From a virus: a DNA stretch of 43,531 bases. The stretch is taken from the IMG/VR virus record IMGVR_UViG_3300007515_000620, positions 1-43,531 of that record; one strand, written 5' to 3'. Below, piece by piece: positions 17,891-25,595 of the stretch. The first letter of the stretch is position 1. Each line of letters starts with the position of its first letter. Below the pieces are notes generated by a model. That model worked only from the letters and a program-made list of their open reading frames with translations. It did no database searches and was not told the DNA's origin. The position numbers and the translations under genes were made by a program.

Positions 17891-18931
17891 ATGTTTATTT
17901 CAGATCAAATAAAACATATTCATTTTGAGCCAACACAAAGATGTCAAGCACGATGTTCAATGTGTGATAGAACAAATAATCCACATATGAAAAATGCTGA
18001 AATATCTTTCAATGAATTTATTAGTATGGTTGATATAGATTTCGTTCACCAATTGAATTCATTATTAATGTGTGGAAATCATGGTGATCCAATTATATCT
18101 AATGAAACCCTTCCCATTTTTAGATATCTCAGAGTTAATAATCCCGATATGTATCTTCACATGACTACTAACGCTGGTGCCAGAGATGATGAATGGTGGA
18201 AAGAATTAGTTGCAATATTGGGTTCCAGGGGAAAAGTTACTTTTAGTGTAGACGGATTAGAAGATACAAATCACATATATCGCGTCAATGTGAATTGGAA
18301 AAAAGTAGAACATTCCATGGATGTTTTTACCCAAGCCGGTGGAAAGGGTATTTGGGTATATTTAATTTTTGAACACAACGAACACCAAGTTGACGAAGCG
18401 GAACGAATGGCTAAATTATTCGGACTCGAATTCGTAAGAAAAAAGTCTGGTCGATGGGTGCAAAGTCATAAAAATGAGAAAGTTAACGAGAAGATAACGA
18501 TCAAAGGTAATTACATTAAGCCACCAAGCAAGCCAGAGCATCAGAATAAGAGCGTGAATACGTATGATAAATTGGTTGAGAGTCATGGTACCTTTCAAAA
18601 ATATTTGGATCAAACAAAAATAAAGTGTAAATCATTAATTACTAATGAAATATATATAAGTGCTGAGGGTTTAGTAACTCCTTGTTGTTGGACTGCTGGT
18701 AAACTTTATAAGGCATATGAAGAAATTGGTAAAAATCAAATATGGTCATATTTTGATGACCTAAAAGATATTAATGCTCTTCATACACCTCTTCGAGATA
18801 TTATCGAAGGAGGGTTTTTTAAAAAATTACAAAAAAGTTGGAATATATCTTCTTGCGCGGACGGGAAACCAAAGGTATGTGCTGAGAAGTGTGGAACAGG
18901 TTTTGATGCTTTTAGTGATCAATGGAAATGA
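17891..18931 (+). CDS. Radical SAM protein with C-terminal SPASM-like domain (rSAM 13)
   Basis: 346 residues. Radical SAM ligands are C18, C22 and C25 in CQARCSMC; the GGE position reads MCGNHGDPI, matching the GDP variant in rSAM 6. C-terminal cysteines in IKCKSL, TPCCWTAG and CAEKCGTGF form a SPASM-like site. It begins directly after the rSAM 12 stop and is the last radical SAM gene of the array. Confidence 0.86.
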   Translation: MFISDQIKHIHFEPTQRCQARCSMCDRTNNPHMKNAEISFNEFISMVDIDFVHQLNSLLMCGNHGDPIISNETLPIFRYLRVNNPDMYLHMTTNAGARDDEWWKELVAILGSRGKVTFSVDGLEDTNHIYRVNVNWKKVEHSMDVFTQAGGKGIWVYLIFEHNEHQVDEAERMAKLFGLEFVRKKSGRWVQSHKNEKVNEKITIKGNYIKPPSKPEHQNKSVNTYDKLVESHGTFQKYLDQTKIKCKSLITNEIYISAEGLVTPCCWTAGKLYKAYEEIGKNQIWSYFDDLKDINALHTPLRDIIEGGFFKKLQKSWNISSCADGKPKVCAEKCGTGFDAFSDQWK

Positions 18932-19671
18932 CAAACTTTTATTGTTTAAAATGGGGTACAAAATATAATCGATTATATGTTAACAGACTTTTTAAAAGTC
19001 TTAAAAAACATTATAATAACTCTTTTAATTTTACATGCCTCACAGATAATTCTACAGGTATTCATCCAGATATAAAAATAGAAAGTATCCCAGACGATTT
19101 TTCTGAATTTCCCAGATCGCAAATATTTACATCTGAGAAGATGTGTTATTTTAATAGATATAAACACATCGCTGGACCTAAAGCTTGGTTTGATTTAGAT
19201 ATCTTAATTCAAAACAATATAACAGACTTAGTCGACCGTAAAAAGAATAAGGTAACCTTTATATGGAATTATTGGAGGAATGATGAAGCAGCAAAAATTA
19301 ATTATGGATATATGACAACTCCTATAAATTCTTCTTTTGTTTCTTGGCAAGATGATGTTGGATTTGATATGTATGAGCGTTTAGTTAAAAATAAAGAAAA
19401 GTCATTTTTTACATATCCATCATTTGACAAATATCTATTTTACCAAGAACATAGAAAATCAAATTTAAATTTCTGGGAACGAGGAATAGTTTATAATTAT
19501 AATATTGGCGCCGAGTATCCTGATAATTTAAACCCCACAACATTTCAAGAAAATTATAAAATTTGTCTTTTCAACACATCACATAAACAATGGGCTAAGC
19601 CCGAGGAAACTATGTTGGAATTACATGAAGCAAAAGGGTGGGCATTAGATATGTGGAAAAGTTATGAGTGA
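18928..19671 (+). CDS. Putative GT-A type glycosyltransferase
   Basis: 247 residues. AWFDLDILI (DLD at residues 89-91) is the metal- and nucleotide-sugar-binding DxD motif with the hydrophobic flanks usual in GT-A enzymes. The N-terminal NFYCLKWGTKYNRLYVNRLFKSL resembles the opening strand of GT8-like proteins, and FTCLTD is the second strand. No signal peptide or membrane segment is seen. The ATG at 18928 overlaps the rSAM 13 stop as ATGA and is preferred to ATG 18922. Acceptor unknown: it could be surface glycan, DNA or the product of the island. Confidence 0.65.
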   Translation: MTNFYCLKWGTKYNRLYVNRLFKSLKKHYNNSFNFTCLTDNSTGIHPDIKIESIPDDFSEFPRSQIFTSEKMCYFNRYKHIAGPKAWFDLDILIQNNITDLVDRKKNKVTFIWNYWRNDEAAKINYGYMTTPINSSFVSWQDDVGFDMYERLVKNKEKSFFTYPSFDKYLFYQEHRKSNLNFWERGIVYNYNIGAEYPDNLNPTTFQENYKICLFNTSHKQWAKPEETMLELHEAKGWALDMWKSYE

Positions 19672-20236
19672 TTTTATATCAGCATGGGCTGAACCGTCTC
19701 ACATAGCAAATGCTTATAAATTAATATTTGAACAAATCCCGGAAAATAGAAAGCCGGCGCTAACCAGAGCTAATAATAGATACAATCTTTATTTAAATGA
19801 TAAAATACATAATCTCATAATAGATTATTTTGATGAAGATGATTTTAATATTGTGGCTTCCTGGTATATAAATTATCACGTTGACAAAATAGAAAAAATG
19901 GGCTATAATATTTCTTATTACGATATGGATCCATATGTTTGCGAAGACAATGATATAGTTTCTGATAACATTTATAATTTGGATGTAATATTTGATGATG
20001 TTAAATTTAAAGGCCCTATTGTTCACAAATTCTGTGAAGATTCATACCCTATAGGTAAAATACATAAGGGTAAATTTATATTGGCTGGGAATAATAGACA
20101 ACGATTATATTCATGTAATCCTATAAAATCAACTAAACAATTAATAGAACAAAATAATATAAAAGAAGTTTTGTTTGAGGAAGAATATGAATTTCAAAAA
20201 GTTAAATATTCAATAGTGGTGGGATGCAATCTATAA
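19664..20236 (+). CDS. Divergent methyltransferase-like protein (paralogue 1 of 3)
   Basis: 190 residues. It aligns loosely with the next two genes: YYDMDPYVCEDND corresponds to their DLYDPD-VCQ, IVHKFCEDSYPIG to ICTSCEHMPDIG, and EVLFEEEYEFQKVKYSIVVG to KGEKDFG-Y-RFMVVG. It lacks the clear glycine-rich motif I seen in the other two (VGAWFGWP), so it may be catalytically altered. A Rossmann-like class I methyltransferase fold is an inference. It overlaps both neighbours. Confidence 0.6.
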   Translation: MSDFISAWAEPSHIANAYKLIFEQIPENRKPALTRANNRYNLYLNDKIHNLIIDYFDEDDFNIVASWYINYHVDKIEKMGYNISYYDMDPYVCEDNDIVSDNIYNLDVIFDDVKFKGPIVHKFCEDSYPIGKIHKGKFILAGNNRQRLYSCNPIKSTKQLIEQNNIKEVLFEEEYEFQKVKYSIVVGCNL

Positions 20237-21012
20237 AGCAATTAAAAGAAGCTGAATTAATTCTTAAAATTCTTAAAAAAGATAAGCGAGAAGCAGAAAT
20301 TGAATGGGACCGTCAAGTGGGAGAATGGGAACGCCAAGTGGGAGAATGGGAACGCACTAAAGGCCATTTTGAAAAAGAAGAAGTAATAAATTCCAACACG
20401 ATAGAATATTCTCCTTATTATAAAGTTAAAAGATTTTTAGAAAGGTCTTATCCAGAATATGCAACGAGTCTTTTAGATTCTATTACTGACGGACAGTATG
20501 AATCAAAAAGATGGTTGAGTCAAATTTTAAAACCGGAACGATTTGGTAGTAAAGATCCTTTTAAAATTGAAATAGTAGGCGCTTGGTTTGGTTGGCCATT
20601 AATAGAAATATTAGAAGATGCTATTGTACAAATTGAACAAATCGATTTATATGATCCGGATGAAGTATGTCAAGAAGTAGTTCGAAAGTATAAGTATCAT
20701 TTTAAACCATCTTATAATATAAATCAATTTGGGGATTACTTTGAGAGAAATGAAAAAAGAATCAGACATATGATAATATGTACTTCGTGTGAACATATGC
20801 CCGATATTGGAGAAATGAAAGAATATTATAAAGACACTCCTAAGCCAATTTATGTTTTACAAAGTAATGATTATATAGATTTACCGGAACATGAAAATTG
20901 TGTAGAGAGCGCAGATGAATTAGCTGAGAAAAATGGTATTACTGATATCATGTTTAAAGGCGAAAAAGATTTTGGATATTATACACGTTTTATGGTGGTA
21001 GGCAGATGGTAG
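20224..21012 (+). CDS. Methyltransferase-like protein with N-terminal coiled segment (paralogue 2 of 3)
   Basis: 262 residues. IEIVGAWFGWPLIEIL resembles a class I methyltransferase motif I, IEQIDLYDPDEV an acidic motif II, and IICTSCEHMPDIG a motif IV region, but no textbook signature is complete. The first 60 residues are a charged helix containing a perfect two-copy repeat of RQVGEWE from a 21-bp DNA duplication. From about residue 62 it is strongly similar to the following gene (SPYYKV-RFL, QYESKRWL, VLQSNDYIDLP, KGEKDFG). Confidence 0.62.
   Translation: MQSIKQLKEAELILKILKKDKREAEIEWDRQVGEWERQVGEWERTKGHFEKEEVINSNTIEYSPYYKVKRFLERSYPEYATSLLDSITDGQYESKRWLSQILKPERFGSKDPFKIEIVGAWFGWPLIEILEDAIVQIEQIDLYDPDEVCQEVVRKYKYHFKPSYNINQFGDYFERNEKRIRHMIICTSCEHMPDIGEMKEYYKDTPKPIYVLQSNDYIDLPEHENCVESADELAEKNGITDIMFKGEKDFGYYTRFMVVGRW
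20311..20352 (+). repeat. Two-copy 21-bp in-frame tandem repeat
   Basis: Unit CGTCAAGTGGGAGAATGGGAA at 20311-20331 is followed at once by a copy at 20332-20352 that differs only at its third base (C for T). It adds one RQVGEWE heptad-length unit to the helical N-terminus of the protein encoded at 20224. The near identity suggests a recent slippage event. Confidence 0.9.
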
Positions 21013-21698
21013 AAAGTTTTAGAAATTCTCCATATTATACTGTTCAAAAATTTATAAAAAATAATTATCCTGATTATGAAAAAAGTTTTGATGATTCTTT
21101 ATCTACAAATCAGTACGAGTCTAAAAGATGGTTATGCAATGTTGTAGAAGATTTGAAAATAACTTCACCTTCTAATATTGAAAAATATACGGGAGATGGT
21201 TCTGCCAGCGATAGATTCCCTCATGGAAACCCGGATTGGAAATATCCTCTTTTAATAGAAATTGTTGGATCGTGGTTCGGTTGGCCAATGATAGAATTAA
21301 TTGATCGAACTGTTAAAGGTAGAATAACACAAATAGATTTATATGACCCAGATGATGTTTGTCAAAAAATAACGGCACAATTTAAAAATATATTTGAGCC
21401 AAAATTTAAAATAACACAGTATGGAAATTTTTTTGAGAGAGATCAGCTTAGAAGAAGGCATTTGATTATTTGTACTTCATGTGAACATATGCAAGACTTT
21501 ACAAATAAAACTATTTTCAAAGGAAATCCTTTTATATGTTTACAATCTAACGATTATATTGATTTACCAGATCATTCAAATTGTGTAAAAAATGTAGATG
21601 AATTAATTGAAAAAAATAAATTAAAAAAAATATGGTTTAAAGGTGAGAAAGATTTTGGTAAGTATAAACGTTTTATGGTAATAGGTCAATGGCGGTAA
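21006..21698 (+). CDS. Methyltransferase-like protein (paralogue 3 of 3)
   Basis: 230 residues, a close relative of the preceding gene without its coiled N-terminus. Shared blocks include NSPYYTVQKFI, NQYESKRWL, IEIVGSWFGWPMIEL, QIDLYDPDDVCQ, HLIICTSCEHMQDF, LQSNDYIDLPDH and FKGEKDFGKYKRFMVIG. It has an extra segment near residues 60-75 rich in G, D and P. The two genes overlap by 7 bases. Function not known; the Rossmann methyltransferase reading is tentative. Confidence 0.62.
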   Translation: MVESFRNSPYYTVQKFIKNNYPDYEKSFDDSLSTNQYESKRWLCNVVEDLKITSPSNIEKYTGDGSASDRFPHGNPDWKYPLLIEIVGSWFGWPMIELIDRTVKGRITQIDLYDPDDVCQKITAQFKNIFEPKFKITQYGNFFERDQLRRRHLIICTSCEHMQDFTNKTIFKGNPFICLQSNDYIDLPDHSNCVKNVDELIEKNKLKKIWFKGEKDFGKYKRFMVIGQWR

Positions 21699-22327
21699 AA
21701 CACGCAGTCGCTTGTATATGTGTTGGAGATAAGTATAATGTTTCTGATATCAAATCATTAGAGCGAATGGTATTTCGAAATACTACTTATGATATAAATT
21801 TTAGAGTATTTGATGAACCGGTGTTACCTAAATGGTGGACTAAAGTTTTATATCATTCTCCTGTAATAGAACCTTTCAAAGAAGAAGTAGTTTTAGCTTT
21901 TGATTTAGATGTAGTTATAAAAGGAAATATTGATCCTTTATTTGATTGGGTAGAACAACAAGATTATTTGTGTGCTCCGTGGGCTCGTTGGAGAGAACAT
22001 ATGGATAATTTTGAAGAACAAAGAGATCAGGATATTATTTGTACACCATATAATTCTTCTATATTAGGATGGAGACCAGAGACAACTTTGAAGATATGGG
22101 AAAATTTTGCTTTTGAAGATATAGAAAAATTTGGTGGATTCGATACTTATCTCTGGATGAAAAGATTGGATCCTATTCGAATACCTGATCATTTTTATTA
22201 CTCCGCCCATTTTGAACAATATAAAGAATTAGATTATCCAATTGTACTTTTTAATAAAGGTCAAAATATAGGTTTGGAGAAACATGAAATTTCTTCTAAG
22301 GTTCCATGGGTTAATAAATATAGATGA
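21689..22327 (+). CDS. Putative GT8-like glycosyltransferase
   Basis: 212 residues. FDLDVVIKGNIDPLF (DLD at residues 72-74) is the DxD motif with the typical GT8-like continuation (LD.D.v...di..l). WRPETTLKIWENF and GGFDTYLWMKRL fit the acceptor-side half of such enzymes. It is of the same broad type as the gene at 18928 but not closely similar. It is the last protein gene of the island and ends where the tmRNA gene begins. Confidence 0.7.
   Translation: MAVKHAVACICVGDKYNVSDIKSLERMVFRNTTYDINFRVFDEPVLPKWWTKVLYHSPVIEPFKEEVVLAFDLDVVIKGNIDPLFDWVEQQDYLCAPWARWREHMDNFEEQRDQDIICTPYNSSILGWRPETTLKIWENFAFEDIEKFGGFDTYLWMKRLDPIRIPDHFYYSAHFEQYKELDYPIVLFNKGQNIGLEKHEISSKVPWVNKYR
22313..22320 (+). promoter_or_regulatory. 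Possible T4-type late promoter for the tmRNA
   Basis: AATAAATA matches the T4 late -10 element TATAAATA at 7 of 8 positions. It sits inside the end of the glycosyltransferase gene, about 10 bases before the predicted 5' end of the tmRNA acceptor piece. In AT-rich DNA such matches arise by chance, so this is weak. Confidence 0.35.
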
Positions 22328-22607
22328 TACTGTTGACGTGTATGTATAGCAATTAAGACATCGGTGCGATTCCGATCAGCTCCACCAAGAAATTATTTCG
22401 GGTAATTTGTTGATGGGGCTGTAATAGAACTCGATTGGTTGTGAAGACATATAAAGAGGTATTCGGTAAGGCACTGCCGTAAAAGTCCACTTAAACATAA
22501 TCGCAAATAATAACGATTATTCACCCGCATATTCTTATGCTATCGCAGCGTAAGATATAGCCGAGTTGGGACTGTCACTTGGGAACAGAAGCACAGTCCG
22601 CTACAAC
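22328..22607 (+). ncRNA. ssrA: Circularly permuted (two-piece type) tmRNA
   Basis: The acceptor half comes first. A T arm (ATCGG, loop TGCGATT, CCGAT; 22360-22376) is followed by CAGCTCC-ACCA ending at 22387, then a 27-base intervening segment (22388-22414), then GGGGCTG (22415-22421), which pairs with CAGCTCC over 7 bp including one G-U. The long-range P2 helix also closes: GGTTGT (22437-22442) with GCAATT (22349-22354), and ACATATA (22447-22453) with TGTATGT (22339-22345). A pseudoknot-like region (about 22455-22495) precedes the resume codon. The coding piece ends with a hairpin, GGACTGT (22569-22575) with ACAGTCC (22593-22599). The mature RNA would rescue stalled ribosomes and tag proteins for proteolysis. 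Exact ends are estimates. Confidence 0.92.
22503..22553 (+). other. tmRNA tag reading frame
   Basis: The resume codon GCA at 22503 follows ATAATC; the T at -5, A at -4 and TC at -2/-1 agree with the E. coli TAGTC context. Reading on gives ANNNDYSPAYSYAIAA and a TAA stop at 22551. Counting the tmRNA-borne alanine, the tag is of normal length and ends in IAA, close to the usual LAA/VAA degron recognised by ClpXP-type proteases. Confidence 0.9.
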
Positions 22608-22622
22608 ATCTAGAAAGGAATT

Positions 22623-23135
22623 ATGGCTGAGTATAAAAATGAAGAACCTTGTGAATTTATTTACCACATAACCGCAGTAGAGAAAGTTGTCGATGGAGAT
22701 ACTATTGATGCCGTTATTGATTTGGGGTTTGATGTCAGATTTGCCGGAAGAGTACGATTGCTGGGAATCGACACCCCAGAGTCTAGAACTAGAGATTTGG
22801 AAGAAAAGTTTTATGGACTCCTCTCAAAGGATGCCCTCAAATCGTGGGTACATTGGGCCGTCATGTCGGACAGAGATGATATCGAAATTCAATTACGATG
22901 CCCAGAAGCAGACAGTAGAGGAAAATTTGGAAGAATCCTCGGAGAGCTCTGGATCAACTGCACTGCCGATGGAGAAGAGTTCTCAGGTTGGACCAATATA
23001 AATCAATGGATGTGTGAAAACGGACATGCGGTAGGATATCATGGACAAAATAAAGCCGATGTTCAATCTGCTCATATGGCAAACAGACAACTTCTCGAAG
23101 AAAGAGATGGAACAAAATATCAGGAATCTAATTAA
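22623..23135 (+). CDS. Staphylococcal nuclease-like (SNase/TNase) endonuclease
   Basis: 170 residues. VEKVVDGDTIDAVIDLGFD and VRLLGIDTPESR are the metal-binding and first catalytic blocks of the thermonuclease family (D24, D26, R45, D50, T51, E53), and SRGKFGRILGEL carries the second arginine region. No signal peptide is present, so it acts in the cytoplasm; host DNA breakdown or genome processing is plausible. An AAAGGA Shine-Dalgarno lies 3-8 bases before the ATG, immediately after the tmRNA. Codon use is somewhat richer in G/C than in the island upstream. Confidence 0.85.
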   Translation: MAEYKNEEPCEFIYHITAVEKVVDGDTIDAVIDLGFDVRFAGRVRLLGIDTPESRTRDLEEKFYGLLSKDALKSWVHWAVMSDRDDIEIQLRCPEADSRGKFGRILGELWINCTADGEEFSGWTNINQWMCENGHAVGYHGQNKADVQSAHMANRQLLEERDGTKYQESN

Positions 23136-23137
23136 GC

Positions 23138-23983
23138 ATGCGGACCAGAATACTTAAAAAATCATTTATTGAAGTTTCCGAAGATTTTCGAGGTTATTCT
23201 GAACCATATATGATCCTTCAATATGAAAGCCCTCCTATTATATTGTCTGGTCCAATGTTTAAAAGAATTTTTCAATTAACTGAAAAAGAAGCACTTCATT
23301 CAATTAGTTTATCACATTTAAAAAATAATTTTCCTAAAGTTATGGGAAAAGCGAAACATATTTCGACTTTTACCCAAATGCAACCTCATGCCGATATTTG
23401 GAAAAGTGGGATTGGAGATGATCGTTCTGGTGGATTAGTTTTACATGTTAAAGGAAATGTAACTGGACAATTCAATCAAGATCTTTATACTGAAATTTTA
23501 AAAAGCGGTAGAAGAGTCATAATGCTAAATGATGATACAATTGAAGATCAAGAATTTGAGGATGAATTGAAAAGTTTACAAAAAGATTTAAGAGAATTGG
23601 TTCATACAATATTTGTTAAAGATCTTAAAATAAAACCTAAAAATAAACCCCTTGATAATTATCCTGAAGAATTTAAACAAGAATTAGATGGTAGACAAAA
23701 GAATACTCTCATTAAAAAATATATGCAAGGGATGGAAAAATTACTAGCCAGTAAAAAATATAAAGAAGAAGTTTCAGATATGATGTTTGATATGGTCGCG
23801 ATTGGTGATTACGAATATAATGAAGTTGTCATGGAAAAAGTTAAACTACTAGCAATTTATGTTGTAAATCCAAACATAGATCATTCAGAAATTGGGAATC
23901 TCAAAAAGCAATTTAGAGTGCCTGTATATCCCAATACCTCTCGTTCACAATTGGAAAAGGTTCTTCAATCAATAAACAATTGA
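23138..23983 (+). CDS. Unrecognised phage protein
   Basis: 281 residues, soluble and charged, starting two bases after the nuclease stop. The N-terminal half is mixed (GGLVLHVKGNVTGQFNQDLY) and the middle (about 135-215) is lysine- and glutamate-rich and probably helical. No motif was recognised. It is the last gene before the folE promoter, so it likely shares a transcript with the nuclease gene. Confidence 0.65.
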   Translation: MRTRILKKSFIEVSEDFRGYSEPYMILQYESPPIILSGPMFKRIFQLTEKEALHSISLSHLKNNFPKVMGKAKHISTFTQMQPHADIWKSGIGDDRSGGLVLHVKGNVTGQFNQDLYTEILKSGRRVIMLNDDTIEDQEFEDELKSLQKDLRELVHTIFVKDLKIKPKNKPLDNYPEEFKQELDGRQKNTLIKKYMQGMEKLLASKKYKEEVSDMMFDMVAIGDYEYNEVVMEKVKLLAIYVVNPNIDHSEIGNLKKQFRVPVYPNTSRSQLEKVLQSINN

Positions 23984-23993
23984 TAAAAAGTTC

Positions 23994-24022
23994 TTGACAT
24001 TGTGCCTATAATAGTATATAAT
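23994..24022 (+). promoter_or_regulatory. Consensus sigma70-type promoter for folE
   Basis: TTGACA at 23994-23999, a 17-base spacer, then TATAAT at 24017-24022: a perfect match to the bacterial housekeeping consensus. Transcription would start near 24029, about 20 bases before the folE ATG at 24051. It marks the start of an early-type operon that uses unmodified host RNA polymerase. Confidence 0.9.
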
Positions 24023-24050
24023 ACAACGATAAAATTAAATAAAGGATATT

Positions 24051-24734
24051 ATGAATGAAAATAGAAAATGTGATCCAGCATTGGGTCAAAAAGTGCATGA
24101 GCATTTAGTTTCATTAGGTCTAGAAACTCCTGTAGTACCGGAGCGAAAAGATTTTGATTCTGAATTTGCTATTGAAAATATTAAAGGACATGTTGAAAAT
24201 ATTATGCGAGATCTGGGTTTAGATCTTACAGATGATTCATTGTGCGATACTCCAAAAAGGGTTGCGCAGATGTATGTTAATGAAATTTTTTGGGGTTTAG
24301 ATTATAATAAATTTCCAAAGTGTACAAAGATTGCAAACTCAATGAATTATAGAGGATCTTTTGTTCTCGAAAGAAACATAAATGTTCAATCATATTGTGA
24401 ACATCATTTTATCGTTATTGATGGTGTAGCATCTGTGGCGTATATTCCTCATGATGTTGTTTTAGGTCTTTCAAAATTAAATCGAATAGTTCAATTCTTT
24501 TCTAAAAGACCTCAGGTACAAGAAAGATTAACAGAACAAATACGAGCAACAATTGCATATGTTGCAGAAACAGAAGATGTCGCTGTTCAAATAGATGGTT
24601 TACACTTTTGTGTTAAATCTCGAGGTATACAAGACCTTCGATCTTCAACAGCAACATTTTCAGCATCCGGGCAATTCGAAGGAGGCGATGTACGCAGAGA
24701 ATTCTTAGCTGGATGTAGATCTTTAATGAGTTAA
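24051..24734 (+). CDS. folE: GTP cyclohydrolase I
   Basis: 227 residues. SYCEHHF (C116, H118, H119) is the zinc and catalytic block, GLSKLNRIVQFFSKRPQVQERLT is the signature helix region, and SRGIQD near the C-terminus completes the active site. It opens GTP to 7,8-dihydroneopterin triphosphate, the first step of both folate and 7-deazaguanine (preQ0) synthesis. The 40-residue N-terminal segment is looser. With a DpdA-like gene and queC just downstream, a role in preQ0 supply is more likely than folate. A perfect promoter precedes it, and an AAAGGA Shine-Dalgarno is present. Confidence 0.95.
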   Translation: MNENRKCDPALGQKVHEHLVSLGLETPVVPERKDFDSEFAIENIKGHVENIMRDLGLDLTDDSLCDTPKRVAQMYVNEIFWGLDYNKFPKCTKIANSMNYRGSFVLERNINVQSYCEHHFIVIDGVASVAYIPHDVVLGLSKLNRIVQFFSKRPQVQERLTEQIRATIAYVAETEDVAVQIDGLHFCVKSRGIQDLRSSTATFSASGQFEGGDVRREFLAGCRSLMS

Positions 24735-24740
24735 ATTTAT

Positions 24741-25595
24741 ATGGCTGTAAAAGTTTCCCACGAAATACCTCTTTCTTTAATAGACGAACACCAAGATTTT
24801 ATAAGTGATTATATGTTCGTTTTATTACATAAAATTTTAGAAGATGAACAATACGCAAATACGGTATTAGATTTTTCTGATCACGGTGAAATAATATATT
24901 TGGATAATAGTTGTTTCGAATTGGGTGAATCATTAGATAATGAATTGTTGCATGAATGGTATCTACGAATAGAACCGGAATATGTTATATTACCAGATGT
25001 TTTAGGAGATAAGGATAAAACTATACAAAGAACTATGGAATTTGTAAAGAGTTATCCTCATGCTATTAGTGATGGCATGCCAGTTATTCAAGGAGCAACA
25101 CCTGATGAAATGATTGAATGTTATAATGAATTTATTAATTATTCTGATGAATGGGCAATTATTGGTATTCCTTTTGTTTATCGCTGGGCTGATAAAGATC
25201 CAACTCTTCAAGCAAATGAAAGAATAAAATTACTTGAAAGAATGGATAGAGAATGTATTGATAGAAAATTTAAACATCATTTATTAGGAACTTGGCAAGC
25301 AAGGGAATTTGCTCATTACAGAGATTATAATTGGATTCATAGTGTAGATACTTCTAATCCTGTAATGGCTGCATTGGACGGAACTCCCTATGCCGGCGTT
25401 CATGGGTTAACACAAAAACCTAAATCTACATTTGATTCTGTTTATGAAATGAAAGAAGAAGATATTAATTTGGATCTTTTATATTATAATGTTGATACAT
25501 TTAAACAAATTGTTGATGGTAAGTTTCCGGAAAGAAAATACCCGGAAAATTTAGATTATTTTAAATATTTTACATATTCAGGACCGTATGGCTAA
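24741..25595 (+). CDS. dpdA: DpdA-like DNA 7-deazaguanine transglycosylase (putative)
   Basis: 284 residues. LDNSCFELGE (from residue 54) and LPDVLGDKDKT (from residue 84) match the LDNG.FE.g and PDvlgd pattern of phage TGT-like DpdA proteins. GIPFVYRW and the late HLLGTWQAREF and HSVDTSNPV also fit a TIM-barrel transglycosylase. DpdA exchanges guanine in DNA for a 7-deazaguanine base. The tRNA TGT zinc site is absent, as expected for DpdA. Its position between folE and queC supports the call; sequence identity alone is only suggestive. Confidence 0.65.
   Translation: MAVKVSHEIPLSLIDEHQDFISDYMFVLLHKILEDEQYANTVLDFSDHGEIIYLDNSCFELGESLDNELLHEWYLRIEPEYVILPDVLGDKDKTIQRTMEFVKSYPHAISDGMPVIQGATPDEMIECYNEFINYSDEWAIIGIPFVYRWADKDPTLQANERIKLLERMDRECIDRKFKHHLLGTWQAREFAHYRDYNWIHSVDTSNPVMAALDGTPYAGVHGLTQKPKSTFDSVYEMKEEDINLDLLYYNVDTFKQIVDGKFPERKYPENLDYFKYFTYSGPYG

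Noticed and set aside
739-18931. A RiPP precursor peptide gene beside the radical SAM genes
   Set aside because: No short ORF with a leader-core layout is free in the island; genes overlap throughout, leaving no room. One may lie outside the window.
757-18931. One of the radical SAM genes as queE
   Set aside because: QueE has a short barrel with a CX14CX2C-type or simple N-terminal signature and a distinctive GGEP.lQ context; none of the thirteen shows it.
20311-20352. CRISPR or phase-variable repeat
   Set aside because: Only two copies, in frame and within a coding helix, with no spacers; it is a simple slippage duplication. No CRISPR array was seen anywhere in the window.
22333-22338. TTGACG as a -35 box for the tmRNA or the nuclease gene
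   Set aside because: It lies inside the predicted acceptor piece and has no -10 element at a suitable distance.
22345-22387. An ordinary tRNA
   Set aside because: Only a T arm and acceptor 3' strand are present, with no anticodon arm; the partner strand lies downstream in the permuted tmRNA.
22687-23001. Alternative frame inside the SNase-like gene
   Set aside because: The overlapping frame encodes a recognisable nuclease with intact catalytic blocks.
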